64,000 nt of DNA, from contig CAYMFD010000003.1 of assembly GCA_964389475.1 (NCBI GenBank), forward strand, positions 36,909-100,908. Reading direction: 5' to 3'. Source of the stretch: CAYMFD01 sp964389475 (GTDB lineage: Bacteria > Bacteroidota > Bacteroidia > Chitinophagales > Saprospiraceae). The notes under the pieces were generated by a model. It was not told the DNA's origin and made no database searches. It saw only the letters and a list, made by a program, of their open reading frames with translations. The first letter of the stretch is position 1. Every line of letters begins with the position of its first letter. A program made the translations under genes and the position numbers. This document shows positions 43,564-54,400 of the stretch, in pieces.

Positions 43564-45795
43564 ATGGGAAAACAGATTCCTACTACGACCTCGTTTAAGC
43601 TACCAGATGGTAAGGAGGTCACCATCGAGACAGGCAAATTAGCCACTCAAGCACACGGCTCAGTAGTTGTCAGAGTCGAAGACACAATGTTATTCGCCTC
43701 TGTCGTATCAGCGTATGAGGCCAAAGAAGGACAGCCCTTCTTTCCATTATCAGTAGACTACCAAGAGAAGTTTGCTGCAGCGGGACGTATCCCCGGTAAC
43801 TTCTTTAAACGAGAGGCTAGACTTAGTGACTACGAGATACTCACGAGTCGTCTCGTCGATAGAGCTATCAGACCGCTCTTCCCAGACGGTTACATGAGAG
43901 ATACACAGGTTATCATCAACCTTATATCTGGTGATAAGCGCAATATGCCGGACTGCTACACAGCACTCGCTGCATCAGCTGCGATCAGTGTGTCGAGCAT
44001 TCCATGGGCGGGCCCTATATCAGAGGTGCGAGTATGTAAGATCAACGGCGAGTACGTGGTCAACCCTGAGCGGGAGCAACTCGCAGAGGCCACTCTAGAC
44101 GTTATCGTAGCGGCTACCATGGCGGATGTCATGATGGTAGAGGGCGAAGGTAAAGAAGTACAAGAAGCAGAACTCATCGAGGCTATCAAGGTCGGTCATG
44201 AGGCTATCAAAGTACAGTGCCAGGCACAGCTAGACCTTGCTGCCAAAGTAGGCGAGAAGGCAACCGTAAAGAGAGAATTCTCTATCGAGGAGCCAGATCC
44301 AGAGCTGAAGAAATTAGTAGAAGATCACACAACAGACGGCATCCTTGTAGTTGCAAGAGGCAAGTTGGACAAGGTGGGTCGTAAAGAAGGATTTGCTGAT
44401 CTTAAGGACTCGTTTAAGGCCACACTTACAGAAGAGAAGGGTGATGACTGGATGGATGACAACTGGTCAACGGTCAAGGCGATTTTCGAAAAGCACAAGA
44501 AGAATACGATCAGACGTATGGTTCTTGATGAAGACGCTAGACTAGATGGTCGCGCCTTTGATGAAGTACGCGACATATGGACTGAGGTAGATTACCTGCC
44601 AGCAGCTCACGGATCAGCCATCTTTAATAGAGGAGAGACGCAAGCACTGGCTAGTTTGACACTAGGTAGCAAGCTCGATAAGCAGATGATCGACAATGCG
44701 CTGGATCATCACTTCGACAAGTTTATACTACACTACAACTTTCCAGCTCTATCTGTAGGGGAGATCAAGCCTATGCGTGGACCAGGACGTAGAGAAGTAG
44801 GTCACGCCAATCTGGCAAGTAGATCGCTCAAGCAGGTACTACCACCGGAGACGCCGTACACAATACGTATCGTAAGTGATATCCTAGAGAGTAACGGTAG
44901 CTCGTCAATGGCGACTGTGTGTGCAGGTAGCTTAGCATTGATGGATGCTGGTGTGAAAACGACGGCCCCTGTAGCGGGTATAGCGATGGGTATGATCTCT
45001 GACGGTCAGAAGCATGCTATCCTTTCTGACATACTCGGAGATGAGGATGCACTGGGTGATATGGACTTTAAGGTGACAGGTACCGACAAGGGTATCACGG
45101 GTTGCCAGATGGATATTAAGATCGACGGACTACCATATGACTTGCTAGAGCGAGCCCTTATGCAAGCTAAAGATGGACGTATCCACATCCTCAATGAAAT
45201 GAGCAAGTCACTCAGTGAGACGAGAGACGACTTCAAGCCACATGCACCTCGTATGGTGGAGATGGTTATCGATAAGCAGTTTATCGGAGCTGTGATCGGA
45301 CCAGGTGGTAAGATCATCCAAGAGTTGCAAGAGACGACTGGTACTACGATCACTATCGATGAAGTGGATAACCAAGGTATCGTCCAGATCAGCTCAGCTG
45401 ACAAAGAAGGTCTCGAAGCTGCTAAGTCACGTATCCAGCAGATCGCCTTTGTACCTGCAGTAGGTGAGGAGTACGACGGTACAGTGGCTAGCGTTATGCC
45501 ATACGGTGTATTCGTTGACTTCGCTGGTAAGAGTGGTCTACTACACGTATCGGAGATCTCATGGACACGTATCGAGGACGTCAGCGAAGTATTTGACGAA
45601 GGCGATAGCGTTAAGATTAAGATCATCGGTAAAGATGAGAAGACAGGTAAACTACGTCTGAGCCGTAAGGTGCTGATGGAGAAGCCAGAAGGTTACGTCG
45701 AGAGAGCACCAAGAGGTGATCGACGTGGCGGTGGCGGAGATCGTCGAGGCCGCGGTGGAGATCGCAGAAACAATGATCGCAAAGACAGAGACTAA
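43564..45795 (+). CDS. pnp: Polyribonucleotide nucleotidyltransferase (PNPase)
   Basis: PNPase degrades RNA 3' to 5' phosphorolytically. It has two RNase PH domains (about 10-230 and 320-540, e.g. GRIPGNFFKREARLSDYEIL and LASLTLGSKLDKQMID), a helical linker, a KH domain (VIGPGGKIIQELQETTG, near 570) and an S1 domain (GTVASVMPYGVFVDF, near 645). It ends in an Arg/Gly/Asp-rich tail (RRGGGGDRRGRGGDRRNNDR), a low-complexity RNA-binding-like end. The start at 43564 (MGKQIPTT) is preferred; the frame begins at 43489. It follows rpsO as in many bacteria. Confidence 0.96.
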   Translation: MGKQIPTTTSFKLPDGKEVTIETGKLATQAHGSVVVRVEDTMLFASVVSAYEAKEGQPFFPLSVDYQEKFAAAGRIPGNFFKREARLSDYEILTSRLVDRAIRPLFPDGYMRDTQVIINLISGDKRNMPDCYTALAASAAISVSSIPWAGPISEVRVCKINGEYVVNPEREQLAEATLDVIVAATMADVMMVEGEGKEVQEAELIEAIKVGHEAIKVQCQAQLDLAAKVGEKATVKREFSIEEPDPELKKLVEDHTTDGILVVARGKLDKVGRKEGFADLKDSFKATLTEEKGDDWMDDNWSTVKAIFEKHKKNTIRRMVLDEDARLDGRAFDEVRDIWTEVDYLPAAHGSAIFNRGETQALASLTLGSKLDKQMIDNALDHHFDKFILHYNFPALSVGEIKPMRGPGRREVGHANLASRSLKQVLPPETPYTIRIVSDILESNGSSSMATVCAGSLALMDAGVKTTAPVAGIAMGMISDGQKHAILSDILGDEDALGDMDFKVTGTDKGITGCQMDIKIDGLPYDLLERALMQAKDGRIHILNEMSKSLSETRDDFKPHAPRMVEMVIDKQFIGAVIGPGGKIIQELQETTGTTITIDEVDNQGIVQISSADKEGLEAAKSRIQQIAFVPAVGEEYDGTVASVMPYGVFVDFAGKSGLLHVSEISWTRIEDVSEVFDEGDSVKIKIIGKDEKTGKLRLSRKVLMEKPEGYVERAPRGDRRGGGGDRRGRGGDRRNNDRKDRD

Positions 45796-45820
45796 TATCT
45801 CTAGTCTATCAAGATAGTAG

Positions 45821-45855
45821 AGCGACGGTTACCATTGGTGATCGTCGCTTTTTTG
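45821..45855 (+). terminator. Rho-independent terminator after pnp
   Basis: A 13-bp stem (45821-45833 with 45837-45849, two G-T wobbles), a 3-base loop and six T. Confidence 0.85.
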
Positions 45856-45879
45856 TTTTACAGCTATAGTCGGATGGGA

Positions 45880-46500
45880 TTAGAACATCAAGCTAAGATG
45901 TACGACACCACCGTCACCATTAACGCTGAGGTCTACCTCCACCTGATCAGAGACTGGCGTAGAGGTAAACAGGTAACCGACTGCTGTACCCAGAATGGCG
46001 CCTGCACCTACGTCCCACCAGTCGTGCTTCTGGGCATATACTCGAGACCAACCTGTGTAGCCGGCCATCAAGAGGGTAGGTACGCCTACCTTCCAGCCAT
46101 ACTTACGAGTGAGGAAGGTGGCACCGTAGAAACTAGCACTCGTATGCCCGGATGGGAAGGCATTTTGACCACCATTGGGTCGACGTTTTTTGGTTAAGCG
46201 CTTAACCGCTAGCGTGGTGCCTAGGGTGATACTACCACCGATACCATACTCCAGCCAGGCGTCACCAGCATTGGGGTCGAGGAGGGTCGAGGCGCCTGCA
46301 GCACCAGGTAGTAGTACGTGAAATACATCTCCTACGGACTCGACGACACTACGTTGGCTGAGCANNNNNNNNNNNNNNNNNNNNNNNNNNNNNNNNNNNN
46401 NNNNNNNNNNNNNNNNNNNNNNNNNNNNNNNNNNNNNNNNNNNNNNNNNNNNNNNNNNNNNNNNAAGTAGAAGTAGGAGTAGGATCTGTAAAAACTTCAT
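45880..46500 (-). CDS. PAP2-family phosphatase, interrupted by an assembly gap
   Basis: The C-terminal PAP2 core contains NAFPSGHTSASFYGA (phosphatase motif) and SRVYAQKHDWWDVGAGAILG, where the His supplies the second catalytic motif. This acid-phosphatase fold removes phosphate from lipids such as undecaprenyl pyrophosphate or lipid A. The N-terminus is only a hydrophobic start (MKFLQILLLLLL) followed by 100 N (46365-46464), so the signal and part of the domain are missing. The ATGA overlap with the PagL-like gene (46497-46500) shows an operon and points to lipid A or other envelope-lipid remodelling; this is inference. Confidence 0.82.
   Translation of the reverse strand: MKFLQILLLLLLXXXXXXXXXXXXXXXXXXXXXXXXXXXXXXXXXXLSQRSVVESVGDVFHVLLPGAAGASTLLDPNAGDAWLEYGIGGSITLGTTLAVKRLTKKRRPNGGQNAFPSGHTSASFYGATFLTRKYGWKVGVPTLLMAGYTGWSRVYAQKHDWWDVGAGAILGTAVGYLFTSTPVSDQVEVDLSVNGDGGVVHLSLMF
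46365..46464. other. Assembly gap of 100 N inside the PAP2 gene
   Basis: Exactly 100 N, probably a placeholder. It hides the N-terminal half of the PAP2 gene, so its length is unknown. Confidence 0.97.
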
Positions 46501-47069
46501 GATCGGCTAGGTTGGTAGAAGACGGCTATGCCAGCGCCTAGGTTATTGATACCGCCATTAGGCCTTCGGAGACTGGCATTGCTGAGGTGGCGAAAGGTGA
46601 CCATAGCGTCAAGACTGATCGTCTCAGTCAAGTGGTGCCTAAGCCCTAGGCTAGCGGCATCCTCGAATAAGAAGCCGGGGATCTGTCTCATAAGCTGTGC
46701 TGAGATGTAGTGGGGACTGATACTGATATCGTAGGCCAGGGACCACCGATCACTCAGGGTCCGTGCTGCCATCATGCCGACCTTCAAGCCTACCTCCAGA
46801 CCTGTCTGTAGTCTTAGGTTTTCACCTGGCTCATACCTACTCCTGCCTATCTGCGGCCCTAGTAAGAGGTGGTAGGTCCACTTGCCACGCTGTGCTAGCT
46901 GGTGTGTGGTTTCGACACTGACGACGCGACCGTAGTAGACATACGAGGTGGTGAGTGCTACCTCCGTAGTAGTCACCTTGTGGTAGATCCGGAAGCCTGA
47001 TTGAGCTGCCATCTCACTGCTGCTAAGGCCGAGGGCTACACCCAATAGGAGTATCGTCTGTCTGATCAT
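46497..47069 (-). CDS. PagL-like acyloxyacyl/lipid A 3-O-deacylase family protein
   Basis: A signal peptide (about 1-22) precedes a small outer membrane beta-barrel. The C-terminal motif FRHLSNASLRRPNGGINNLG matches the PagL active-site region, with His161 and Ser163 in the catalytic His-x-Ser arrangement. In PagL the triad Glu lies 14 residues after the His; here that position is Asn175. PagL removes the 3-O acyl chain of lipid A. With the overlapping PAP2 gene it suggests lipid A trimming, but the Asn in place of Glu makes activity uncertain. Confidence 0.72.
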   Translation of the reverse strand: MIRQTILLLGVALGLSSSEMAAQSGFRIYHKVTTTEVALTTSYVYYGRVVSVETTHQLAQRGKWTYHLLLGPQIGRSRYEPGENLRLQTGLEVGLKVGMMAARTLSDRWSLAYDISISPHYISAQLMRQIPGFLFEDAASLGLRHHLTETISLDAMVTFRHLSNASLRRPNGGINNLGAGIAVFYQPSRS

Positions 47070-47107
47070 CGATGTAAAGATGATAACTGTTGGAAATAGA
47101 GCTTCAC

Positions 47108-48367
47108 CTACTGCCCGATTTTATTGGTATGATTTGAAAGTAATAATGTGCTCAGCAGCCCGATAAGGCTCAGTGCAGTCAGCACGCCAAAGACAAACTG
47201 AAAACCTAAGGGACCTGGATGAGTGTCAAGTAGTACACCGATCAAGGGTCCCATAAATATATCTGGCGTGTACCCCAGTACGGAGATGACGCCTACGGCA
47301 GTCCCAGTATACGCTAAGGGTATATCTGCTTCCTCTAGTCCTGCAAAGTACAGACATCGTACCGCATAAATACCAGTCGAACTGAGTACTAGAGATAGTA
47401 GCAGGACTACGTGACTACTGAGAGGTAGACCTACAGCCAGCCACAGTGAACCGAGTGCCGTGAGAGCGAAGCCGATACCTATGTACTTGTTGGGTTGTCG
47501 AGTTGGGATCGCCAGACCAATTAACAGCCCTATGGTAGGTCGCATATATAACAGGATCGTGCTGAGCCCAGCCGCCTGCACTTCTTTATATCCTAGCACT
47601 TCTTTCGCAAAGAGTGAGAAAATGTCTTGTACCTTATAGCCACTGTATCCGGCTAGTATGATAATGGCAAGTAGGTAGACGCTGCGCAGTTTTAATACTT
47701 CTGTAAACTGCGATAGTGAGAGAGCCTTCTTGGCGTGGAACCTGGATTTGTTGAGTTTCGCAAGTGGTAAAAACGCTGCGATTGCCATGATCAGCGCTGT
47801 GAAAGTCAGTAGGATCTTTCTGAACAGGGCTCTTTTGGAAACAAGGTCCATTTGATCTATGTCATCAGCGCTTAGCAGGGCTAGTAAGACGACAGCAAGC
47901 AAGCCAAAAGTCGCGGCAGTTGCACCCCGACCCGCATCGAGAAAGCTAAAGGCTCTGATCTGTCCCCCTTCGGAACCCCAAGTGCGAGTTGCTTTAATAA
48001 GCGCCGCCCAGAAAAGTAGGATGGTCGTACAGCCCCAGTAACCATAGAGGATATATAACCCTAAGAGTGGGGGATACGTGGATAAGTAAAGGCCGCCCAG
48101 TGCCGTAGACAAAAGGCCCACGGTCATCATCTTGGTCACGTCAAAGCGATCGGCTAATGGTCCTCCTAGTAAGTAGGCAAGTATTGCTACTAGACCGTAA
48201 ATACTAAAGCACTGACCGAGCTCAGTATTATTGATGCTAAAGACTTGCATCACCGTGGGTCTAAATATCCGAGGTATAACGAAGGGCAGAAGAAAGATAG
48301 CCTCGCCGGCCAGAATGAGGAGCATCAGTGTGATCCAGCTGGAAGGTGTATTTGCCGTTTTCGCCAT
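47108..48367 (-). CDS. Major facilitator superfamily transporter
   Basis: The 419-residue protein has about 12 hydrophobic helices, for example WITLMLLILAGEAIFLLPFVI at the start. The MFS cytoplasmic loop motif after helix 2 is LLGGPLADRFDVTKMMTVG, which follows the G-x-L-aDR pattern. The proton-coupled or phosphate-antiport mode and the substrate are not evident; it superficially resembles the nitrate/organophosphate class. It is separated from aconitase by a bidirectional terminator and ends 39 bases from the PagL-like gene. Confidence 0.82.
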   Translation of the reverse strand: MAKTANTPSSWITLMLLILAGEAIFLLPFVIPRIFRPTVMQVFSINNTELGQCFSIYGLVAILAYLLGGPLADRFDVTKMMTVGLLSTALGGLYLSTYPPLLGLYILYGYWGCTTILLFWAALIKATRTWGSEGGQIRAFSFLDAGRGATAATFGLLAVVLLALLSADDIDQMDLVSKRALFRKILLTFTALIMAIAAFLPLAKLNKSRFHAKKALSLSQFTEVLKLRSVYLLAIIILAGYSGYKVQDIFSLFAKEVLGYKEVQAAGLSTILLYMRPTIGLLIGLAIPTRQPNKYIGIGFALTALGSLWLAVGLPLSSHVVLLLSLVLSSTGIYAVRCLYFAGLEEADIPLAYTGTAVGVISVLGYTPDIFMGPLIGVLLDTHPGPLGFQFVFGVLTALSLIGLLSTLLLSNHTNKIGQ

Positions 48368-48383
48368 ATTGCTATATCCATAA

Positions 48384-48419
48384 AAAAGGCCGCTTTACGA
48401 GTTGGTAAAGCGGCCTTTT
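48384..48419 (-). terminator. Rho-independent terminator after aconitase (bidirectional sequence)
   Basis: A 15-bp perfect stem (48384-48398 with 48405-48419) with a 6-base loop. On the minus strand a T run follows (plus-strand A run at 48382-48387), and T also lies at the other end. It terminates the aconitase transcript before the MFS gene. Confidence 0.9.
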
Positions 48420-48439
48420 ACAAAAGCTCTTGGTGTAAT

Positions 48440-50707
48440 CTACGCTAGGTCTGAGCTGATCTTGTTGAGAGCACTACCGTATCTGACCCACTCGATCTGA
48501 GCAGCGTTGTACGTATGTGCCACTTCGAAGTCGTAGCTCGTACCGTCGGCGTGGTCTAGGCGTATCGTTAGATTTTTGCCAGGTGCCATTTGGTCATAAT
48601 CTACAATGCTGACCTTATCATCTTGACGAACTTTACTATAGTCGTCCTTATTGACAAAAGTAAGGGCTAGCATACCTTGCTTCTTAAGGTTGGTCTCGTG
48701 TATACGGGCGAATGACTTAACGATCACCGCATTGACTCCTAGGAAGCGTGGCTCCATGGCAGCATGCTCTCTTGATGATCCTTCACCGAGGTTTTCTTCA
48801 CCGAATACGACCGTACCGATACCAGCAGCCTGGTAGGCTCTAGCACTGTCAGGTACTGCGTGATACTCTCCCGTGGCGTAGTTGATCACGTTATTGGTAT
48901 CATCATTAAAGTAGTTGATAGCACCTATGTAGCAGTTGTTAGAGATATTCTCTAGGTGACCTCTGTACTTAAGCCATGGCCCTGCCATAGATATGTGATC
49001 GGTCGTACACTTGCCCTTGGCCTTGATCAAGATACGCATGTCTTGCATCTGCTGTTGCGTGATAGGCTTAAATGGGGTAAGTAGCTGTAGTCGCTCAGAC
49101 TCGGGGCTCACAACGACATTGATACCACTGCCATCCTCGGCTGGTGCCTGGTAACCATTATCCTCTACGTCAAAACCATTGGGTGGTAGTTCGTAGCCTG
49201 TAGGTGGGTCTAGCCTGACTTGCTCACCATCCTTGTTAGTCAGGGTGTCCGTTAGTGGGTTGAAGCCTAGTGTACCCGATAGCGCTATTGCCGTGACGAG
49301 CTCAGGACTCGCTACGAAGGCATGCGTATTAGGAGCACCATCGGCTCTCTTGGCGAAGTTTCTGTTAAACGAGTGGACGATACTGTTCTTAGGCGCATTC
49401 TTAGGATCGCTAAATCTAGCCCACTGTCCGATACATGGCCCACAAGCATTAGCGAATACCATGGCACCCATACTCTCGAGGTCATCGATGAGGCCATCCC
49501 GCTCGATCGTAAAGCGTACTTGCTCTGATCCAGGAGTGACGGTCAGTTTGGACTGAGCGACGATACCTTTTTCTTTGGCTTGTCTGGCGATAGAGGCAGC
49601 TCGGCTGATATCCTCGTAGCTAGAGTTGGTGCATGAGCCGATGAGGCAGTACTCCAGGTCGGTCGGCCAGTTATTAGCTGCTGCCGCTTCCTTCATCTTA
49701 GATACTGGCGTATAAAGATCTGGTGTAAATGGTCCGTTAAGCGCAGGCTCTAGGGTCGAGAGGTCTATCTCGATGACTTGATCGAAGTATTGCTCAGGAT
49801 TAGCATAGCATTCTGGATCAGCTGTAAGGTGTTCTTTGACGGTCTCTGCTGCTGCGGCTACATCTGCTCTACCTGTCGCCTCTAGATAGCGCTTCATAGA
49901 GGCATCATACCCGAATGTAGACGTCGTAGCGCCGATCTCTGCACCCATGTTACAGATGGTACCCTTACCAGTACAAGACATGCTGATAGCACCGTCACCG
50001 AAGTACTCGACGATAGCGCCTGTACCTCCCTTGACGGTAAGGATACCGGCTACCTTGAGGATGACATCTTTAGGACTAGCCCATCCGCTGAGCTCGCCAG
50101 TAAGCTTGACGCCGATTTGTTTTGGCATCTTGAGCTCCCATGGGATACCCGCCATTACGTCTACGGCATCAGCACCACCTACACCGATAGCGACCATACC
50201 CAGTCCACCTGCATTAGGCGTGTGACTATCAGTACCGATCATCATACCGCCTGGGAATGCATAGTTCTCTAGTACCACCTGATGGATGATACCAGCACCT
50301 GGCCCCCAGAATCCTAGACCATACTTATCTGATACAGACTCTAGGAAGTCGGTGACCTCCTTGTTGAGTTCATTGGCTACAGCTAGATCGGTGTCAGCAC
50401 CTACTTTGGCCTGGATCAGGTGATCGCAGTGTACCGTGGACGGCACCGCTACCTTGTCACGACCCGCCATCATAAACTGGAGTAGGGCCATCTGTGCGGT
50501 CGCATCTTGCATCGCCACACGATCGGGTTGGAAAAATACGTAGTCCTTACCACGATTGTAAGACTGCAGCGGCGAAGCCTCGTCTAGGTGTACGTAAAGT
50601 ATCTTTTCTGCTAGGGTGAGCGGGCGGTCTAGCTTAGCCTTTACGGTGCTGATTCGCTCCGCTAGGCTTGCATAGTGTGCCTTGATCATCTCAATGTCAA
50701 ATGCCAT
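48440..50707 (-). CDS. acn: Aconitate hydratase (mitochondrial-type)
   Basis: This TCA-cycle enzyme interconverts citrate and isocitrate with a 4Fe-4S cluster. Cluster cysteines are in GSCTNSSYED and NACGPCIGQW. Substrate motifs include GTDSHTPNAGGLGM, SFNRNFAKRADGAPN and GEGSSREHAAMEPR. The 755 residues are those of the mitochondrial-type (yeast Aco1-like) aconitase used by many Bacteroidota. It is monocistronic, with its own terminator. Confidence 0.95.
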   Translation of the reverse strand: MAFDIEMIKAHYASLAERISTVKAKLDRPLTLAEKILYVHLDEASPLQSYNRGKDYVFFQPDRVAMQDATAQMALLQFMMAGRDKVAVPSTVHCDHLIQAKVGADTDLAVANELNKEVTDFLESVSDKYGLGFWGPGAGIIHQVVLENYAFPGGMMIGTDSHTPNAGGLGMVAIGVGGADAVDVMAGIPWELKMPKQIGVKLTGELSGWASPKDVILKVAGILTVKGGTGAIVEYFGDGAISMSCTGKGTICNMGAEIGATTSTFGYDASMKRYLEATGRADVAAAAETVKEHLTADPECYANPEQYFDQVIEIDLSTLEPALNGPFTPDLYTPVSKMKEAAAANNWPTDLEYCLIGSCTNSSYEDISRAASIARQAKEKGIVAQSKLTVTPGSEQVRFTIERDGLIDDLESMGAMVFANACGPCIGQWARFSDPKNAPKNSIVHSFNRNFAKRADGAPNTHAFVASPELVTAIALSGTLGFNPLTDTLTNKDGEQVRLDPPTGYELPPNGFDVEDNGYQAPAEDGSGINVVVSPESERLQLLTPFKPITQQQMQDMRILIKAKGKCTTDHISMAGPWLKYRGHLENISNNCYIGAINYFNDDTNNVINYATGEYHAVPDSARAYQAAGIGTVVFGEENLGEGSSREHAAMEPRFLGVNAVIVKSFARIHETNLKKQGMLALTFVNKDDYSKVRQDDKVSIVDYDQMAPGKNLTIRLDHADGTSYDFEVAHTYNAAQIEWVRYGSALNKISSDLA

Positions 50708-50912
50708 GTAGATTGCTGATTAAAAGTGTTGAACAATATCTGCCGCGCTTCTTAACTACACACAGCAGCTTAAATGGTCCACGAAGATAATCGTTTGCGC
50801 TGACAAGTGCTGCCTGTCCTACTTATTGATTAACTACAGACATATGACATCATCAGTCAGGTATAGCTATGGGTGACATTTATTACCTGATCTGGCAGCT
50901 TATAGATCGGTC

Positions 50913-51239
50913 TCAAATATTGTAGACGAATCCTTTGACTGTAATGACTTCCATGGCTTTTTCTGGACAGTCTTTGCTTGTGTAGTCGTCTCTGCTTATG
51001 ATTTCACTAAGTTTCACGTATTGCTTGCACCTGTCGAGTTTACAGGCTGCCTTGGAATTAGGCTGCCAGCACCCATTTAGCCTATTAGATGCTTTGTCTT
51101 CTAAAATTTTACTTTTTTGACAGTATCTAACGATGATGTCGGATTCTGCTGTAGCAGAATTCTTTGATGGCTTATTTGCGCAGCTAAGTAAAGCTATTGT
51201 AAGGGCTAACGTGATGCTTTTTAATACTCGGGCTTCCAT
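50913..51239 (-). CDS. Small cysteine-rich lipoprotein, unknown
   Basis: The 108-residue protein has a lipoprotein signal with lipobox ALLSC. The mature part has several Cys (RYCQKSK, NGCWQPN, AACKLDRCKQ, KDCPEKAM), which could form disulfides in the periplasm or bind metal. No family was recognised. It lies alone between aconitase and the divergent giant protein gene. Confidence 0.6.
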   Translation of the reverse strand: MEARVLKSITLALTIALLSCANKPSKNSATAESDIIVRYCQKSKILEDKASNRLNGCWQPNSKAACKLDRCKQYVKLSEIISRDDYTSKDCPEKAMEVITVKGFVYNI

Positions 51240-51411
51240 AAGTCTGAAGTAGTTGATTAAGTGTAAAGGTATAGTTTGTGTAGATGCAAGCTATCCCCTA
51301 ACCATGGGGGTATCTATGGGTTGTTTTTCTGGCGCATTATTTGCATGATGATAATTCATAATATGTAAGAACCGCTTCTTACGGGGATAACATAGTGTAT
51401 ATACTTTTCAT

Positions 51412-54400
51412 GTGAAAATACTGATCTACAGCCTTTTAACGTTAATGGTCTTGCTGCCTCAGCTAGGCCATTCGGTCGTGCTAGCGCCTGATGAGGAGGC
51501 GTCTATGGCTATATTCGTCTTTGCAGGTGAGGATCAGAGCATATGTATCAATAGCGATCTAGACCTTTCTACGCTGCAGGCCTCGATCAGTGGGGATGTC
51601 AGTGATGGGGTATGGTTTTCTTACGGAGATGGTTTTTTCCAATCTACGGGTACGACCAGTGCTATCTTTAGTACAGCAACGACCTATCACCCAGGATTTA
51701 ATGAGCAGGCAGGTGGCCGATTCGTACTCTATCTCGTCTCTGATGATCCAGATAACAATGGTCCTAGGGTAGAGGTGACCGACAGTGTCGTCGTAACTTT
51801 TCAGACAGCGCCACCGCTAGTCTGTAATACCAATCTCAGCGTATCGCTAGATGTCGACTGTCGCCAAGAACTCACCGTACCTATGCTCGTCGCATCACCA
51901 GAGGGCGACTTTTCAAAATATACCATACGAGCGACAGATGCTACTGGTCAAGTGATACCTAATAATACGGTTACAGGCGATCACTTGGGGCAGACGATTA
52001 CCTTTCGCGTAAGCCACGAATGTAGCCCCACCAATAGCTGTGGCGGGATGCTTACAGTAAGTGACTATGTGGCACCAGTTATTACCTGCCGTGATACCAT
52101 CGTAGACTGTGACGCCTCTACACACGCATGGGCTCTAGGTCTACCCATACCGGCCAATACGGTAATAGACACTATCAGCGTCGATAGCTTCAATGTCCAA
52201 GGATGGGATGCTTGTAGTGCTGTACTCCTTACTTACACTGATAGTGAGACCACCCTTAACTGCGGACAGCCATTTACTCGTATTACCAATAGGCTGTGGA
52301 GAGTAGCGGATGAGAGCAACAATACTAATTTTTGTAATCAGACGATATACAGCAGGCGACTACCGCTAGACAGTGTCACATTCCCACCACACTACAATGA
52401 CCTGCATAATGCGGCCCTCAGCTGTGATGCCGACTACCCGAGACTAGATAATGGACACCCAGACCCAGCGTACACGGGTAGCCCAGCACTCGACGGCTGT
52501 GATAATATCGAAGTGACGATGACCGATACTCGCTATGATGGATGTGGCGGCAGCTATAGTATATGGCGTAACTGGTCGGTGATAGACTGGTGTACGGCGA
52601 GAGATATTGATAGTAATCAGATCATCAAGATCATTGATACCATACCACCACAGATCATCTGTGCAGATACTATTACCGTAGGTACGGTAGGGTATGAGTG
52701 CTGGTCTCGCCCATTCGCAGTGATGGCGATAGACAGCGTAGTAGACTGCAGCGCATGGACAGCAATCACGAGACTGCGACCTGTGCTCGGCGGTCCAGAG
52801 ATACTCAGTACAGACTATACCTATGATGAGGTACCAGTAGGCGAGTACGAACTACGCTACGAGATCACCGACGCCTGTGGCAATGCCACCACTTGCAGCA
52901 CCTTGGTAAGGGTGGTAGACTCGAGTGCCCCATTCGCGATATGTGAGGGCTTTACCAAGGTGAGCCTAGGTCAGAATGGATTTGCTAGACTCCACGCAGC
53001 TGCCCTCGATGATAATAGTATAGACAACTGCGGTATCGCAAATATGCAAGTAGCAAGGATGCAAAGTGGCTGTGGCGTCAGTGCAGGCAACTTTGGTGAT
53101 TTTGTGGACTTCTGCTGTGCCGACGTGGGTACACCACAGATGGTGGCCTTTACAGTGACAGACTATGCGGGCAATGTCAATACCTGTATGTCGGAGGTCA
53201 CGATTGAAGATAAGCTCGATCCTGTGATGACCTGCCTACCAGACATAACGATTACTTGCGACTACCCGCTAGATACGACGAGGCTGGACGACTTCGGGTC
53301 GATACGACTGCAAGCGAGTAACAGACAAGATATTATAGTGGATGGCCGCTACTATGGTCGAGATGGCCTAGCGACAGACAACTGTACCGTGGATGTAAGT
53401 ACTACCTATACCGTAGACATAGATTGCGGGGCAGGACAGGTGGTCCGTTCATTCGTAGCCACAGATGCTTACGGCATGGCGGCGACCTGTACGCAGACTA
53501 TCACCGTAGAGCGAGAGCGAGACTTCACCATTGATGATATCAACTGGCCAGCTGATCGAGAGACGACAGGATGTGGACTATCGGATCACCTGCCCGATAC
53601 CACGGGAGAGCCCACCTATAATGCGGTCCCCTGCGCTAGGGTGGACGCTACCTATGACGATCAGGTGTTTGAGATAGCAGACTCTGCCTGCGTGCAGATC
53701 GTACGTACATGGACGGTGATAGACTGGTGTATCTACGATGCGGCAACAGACTATGGTCGCTGGTCACAAGTGCAAGTCATTCGTGTCGATAATATAGTGG
53801 CGCCGACCATCACTGCATGTACTGATACCCTCGTATGCACCTATGCGCAAGATTGCGGACCTGCACTTTATGAGACCATTATACAAGCCACCGACGACTG
53901 CACGTCACCCATAGAGATGCAATACCTCTGGACGATAGATAGCGATGGCGACGGCGTATCTGAGTTCTCTGGCAGTGAGTCTATCATATCGGCCACCCTG
54001 CCTGTAGGTGATCACGTCGTCCATGTCCAGGTCAATGATGCCTGTGGTAATGGCGCTACCTGCTCTTACATCATTACAATCCAGGACTGCAAGCGGCCTA
54101 CGCCGTACTGCCGATCGAGCCTGTCTACTGTCGTCATGCCTGATGGTGGTACGATAGATATTTTCGCGAGCCACTTTGACCTAGGCGGTAGTGATAATTG
54201 TGGAGGACCCTTACACGTGAGTTTTTCGAGTAATATCTCAGATACAATCAGGACGCTGACCTGTGATGACCTCATGGGTAGCGCTAGTACGACCATCATG
54301 CAAGAGATATGGTATACCGATGCGAGTGGTAATCATGACTTTTGTGAGGTAGAGATACTCCTACAAGACAATGATAACAGCTGTGGTAATGGCCCTGGTT

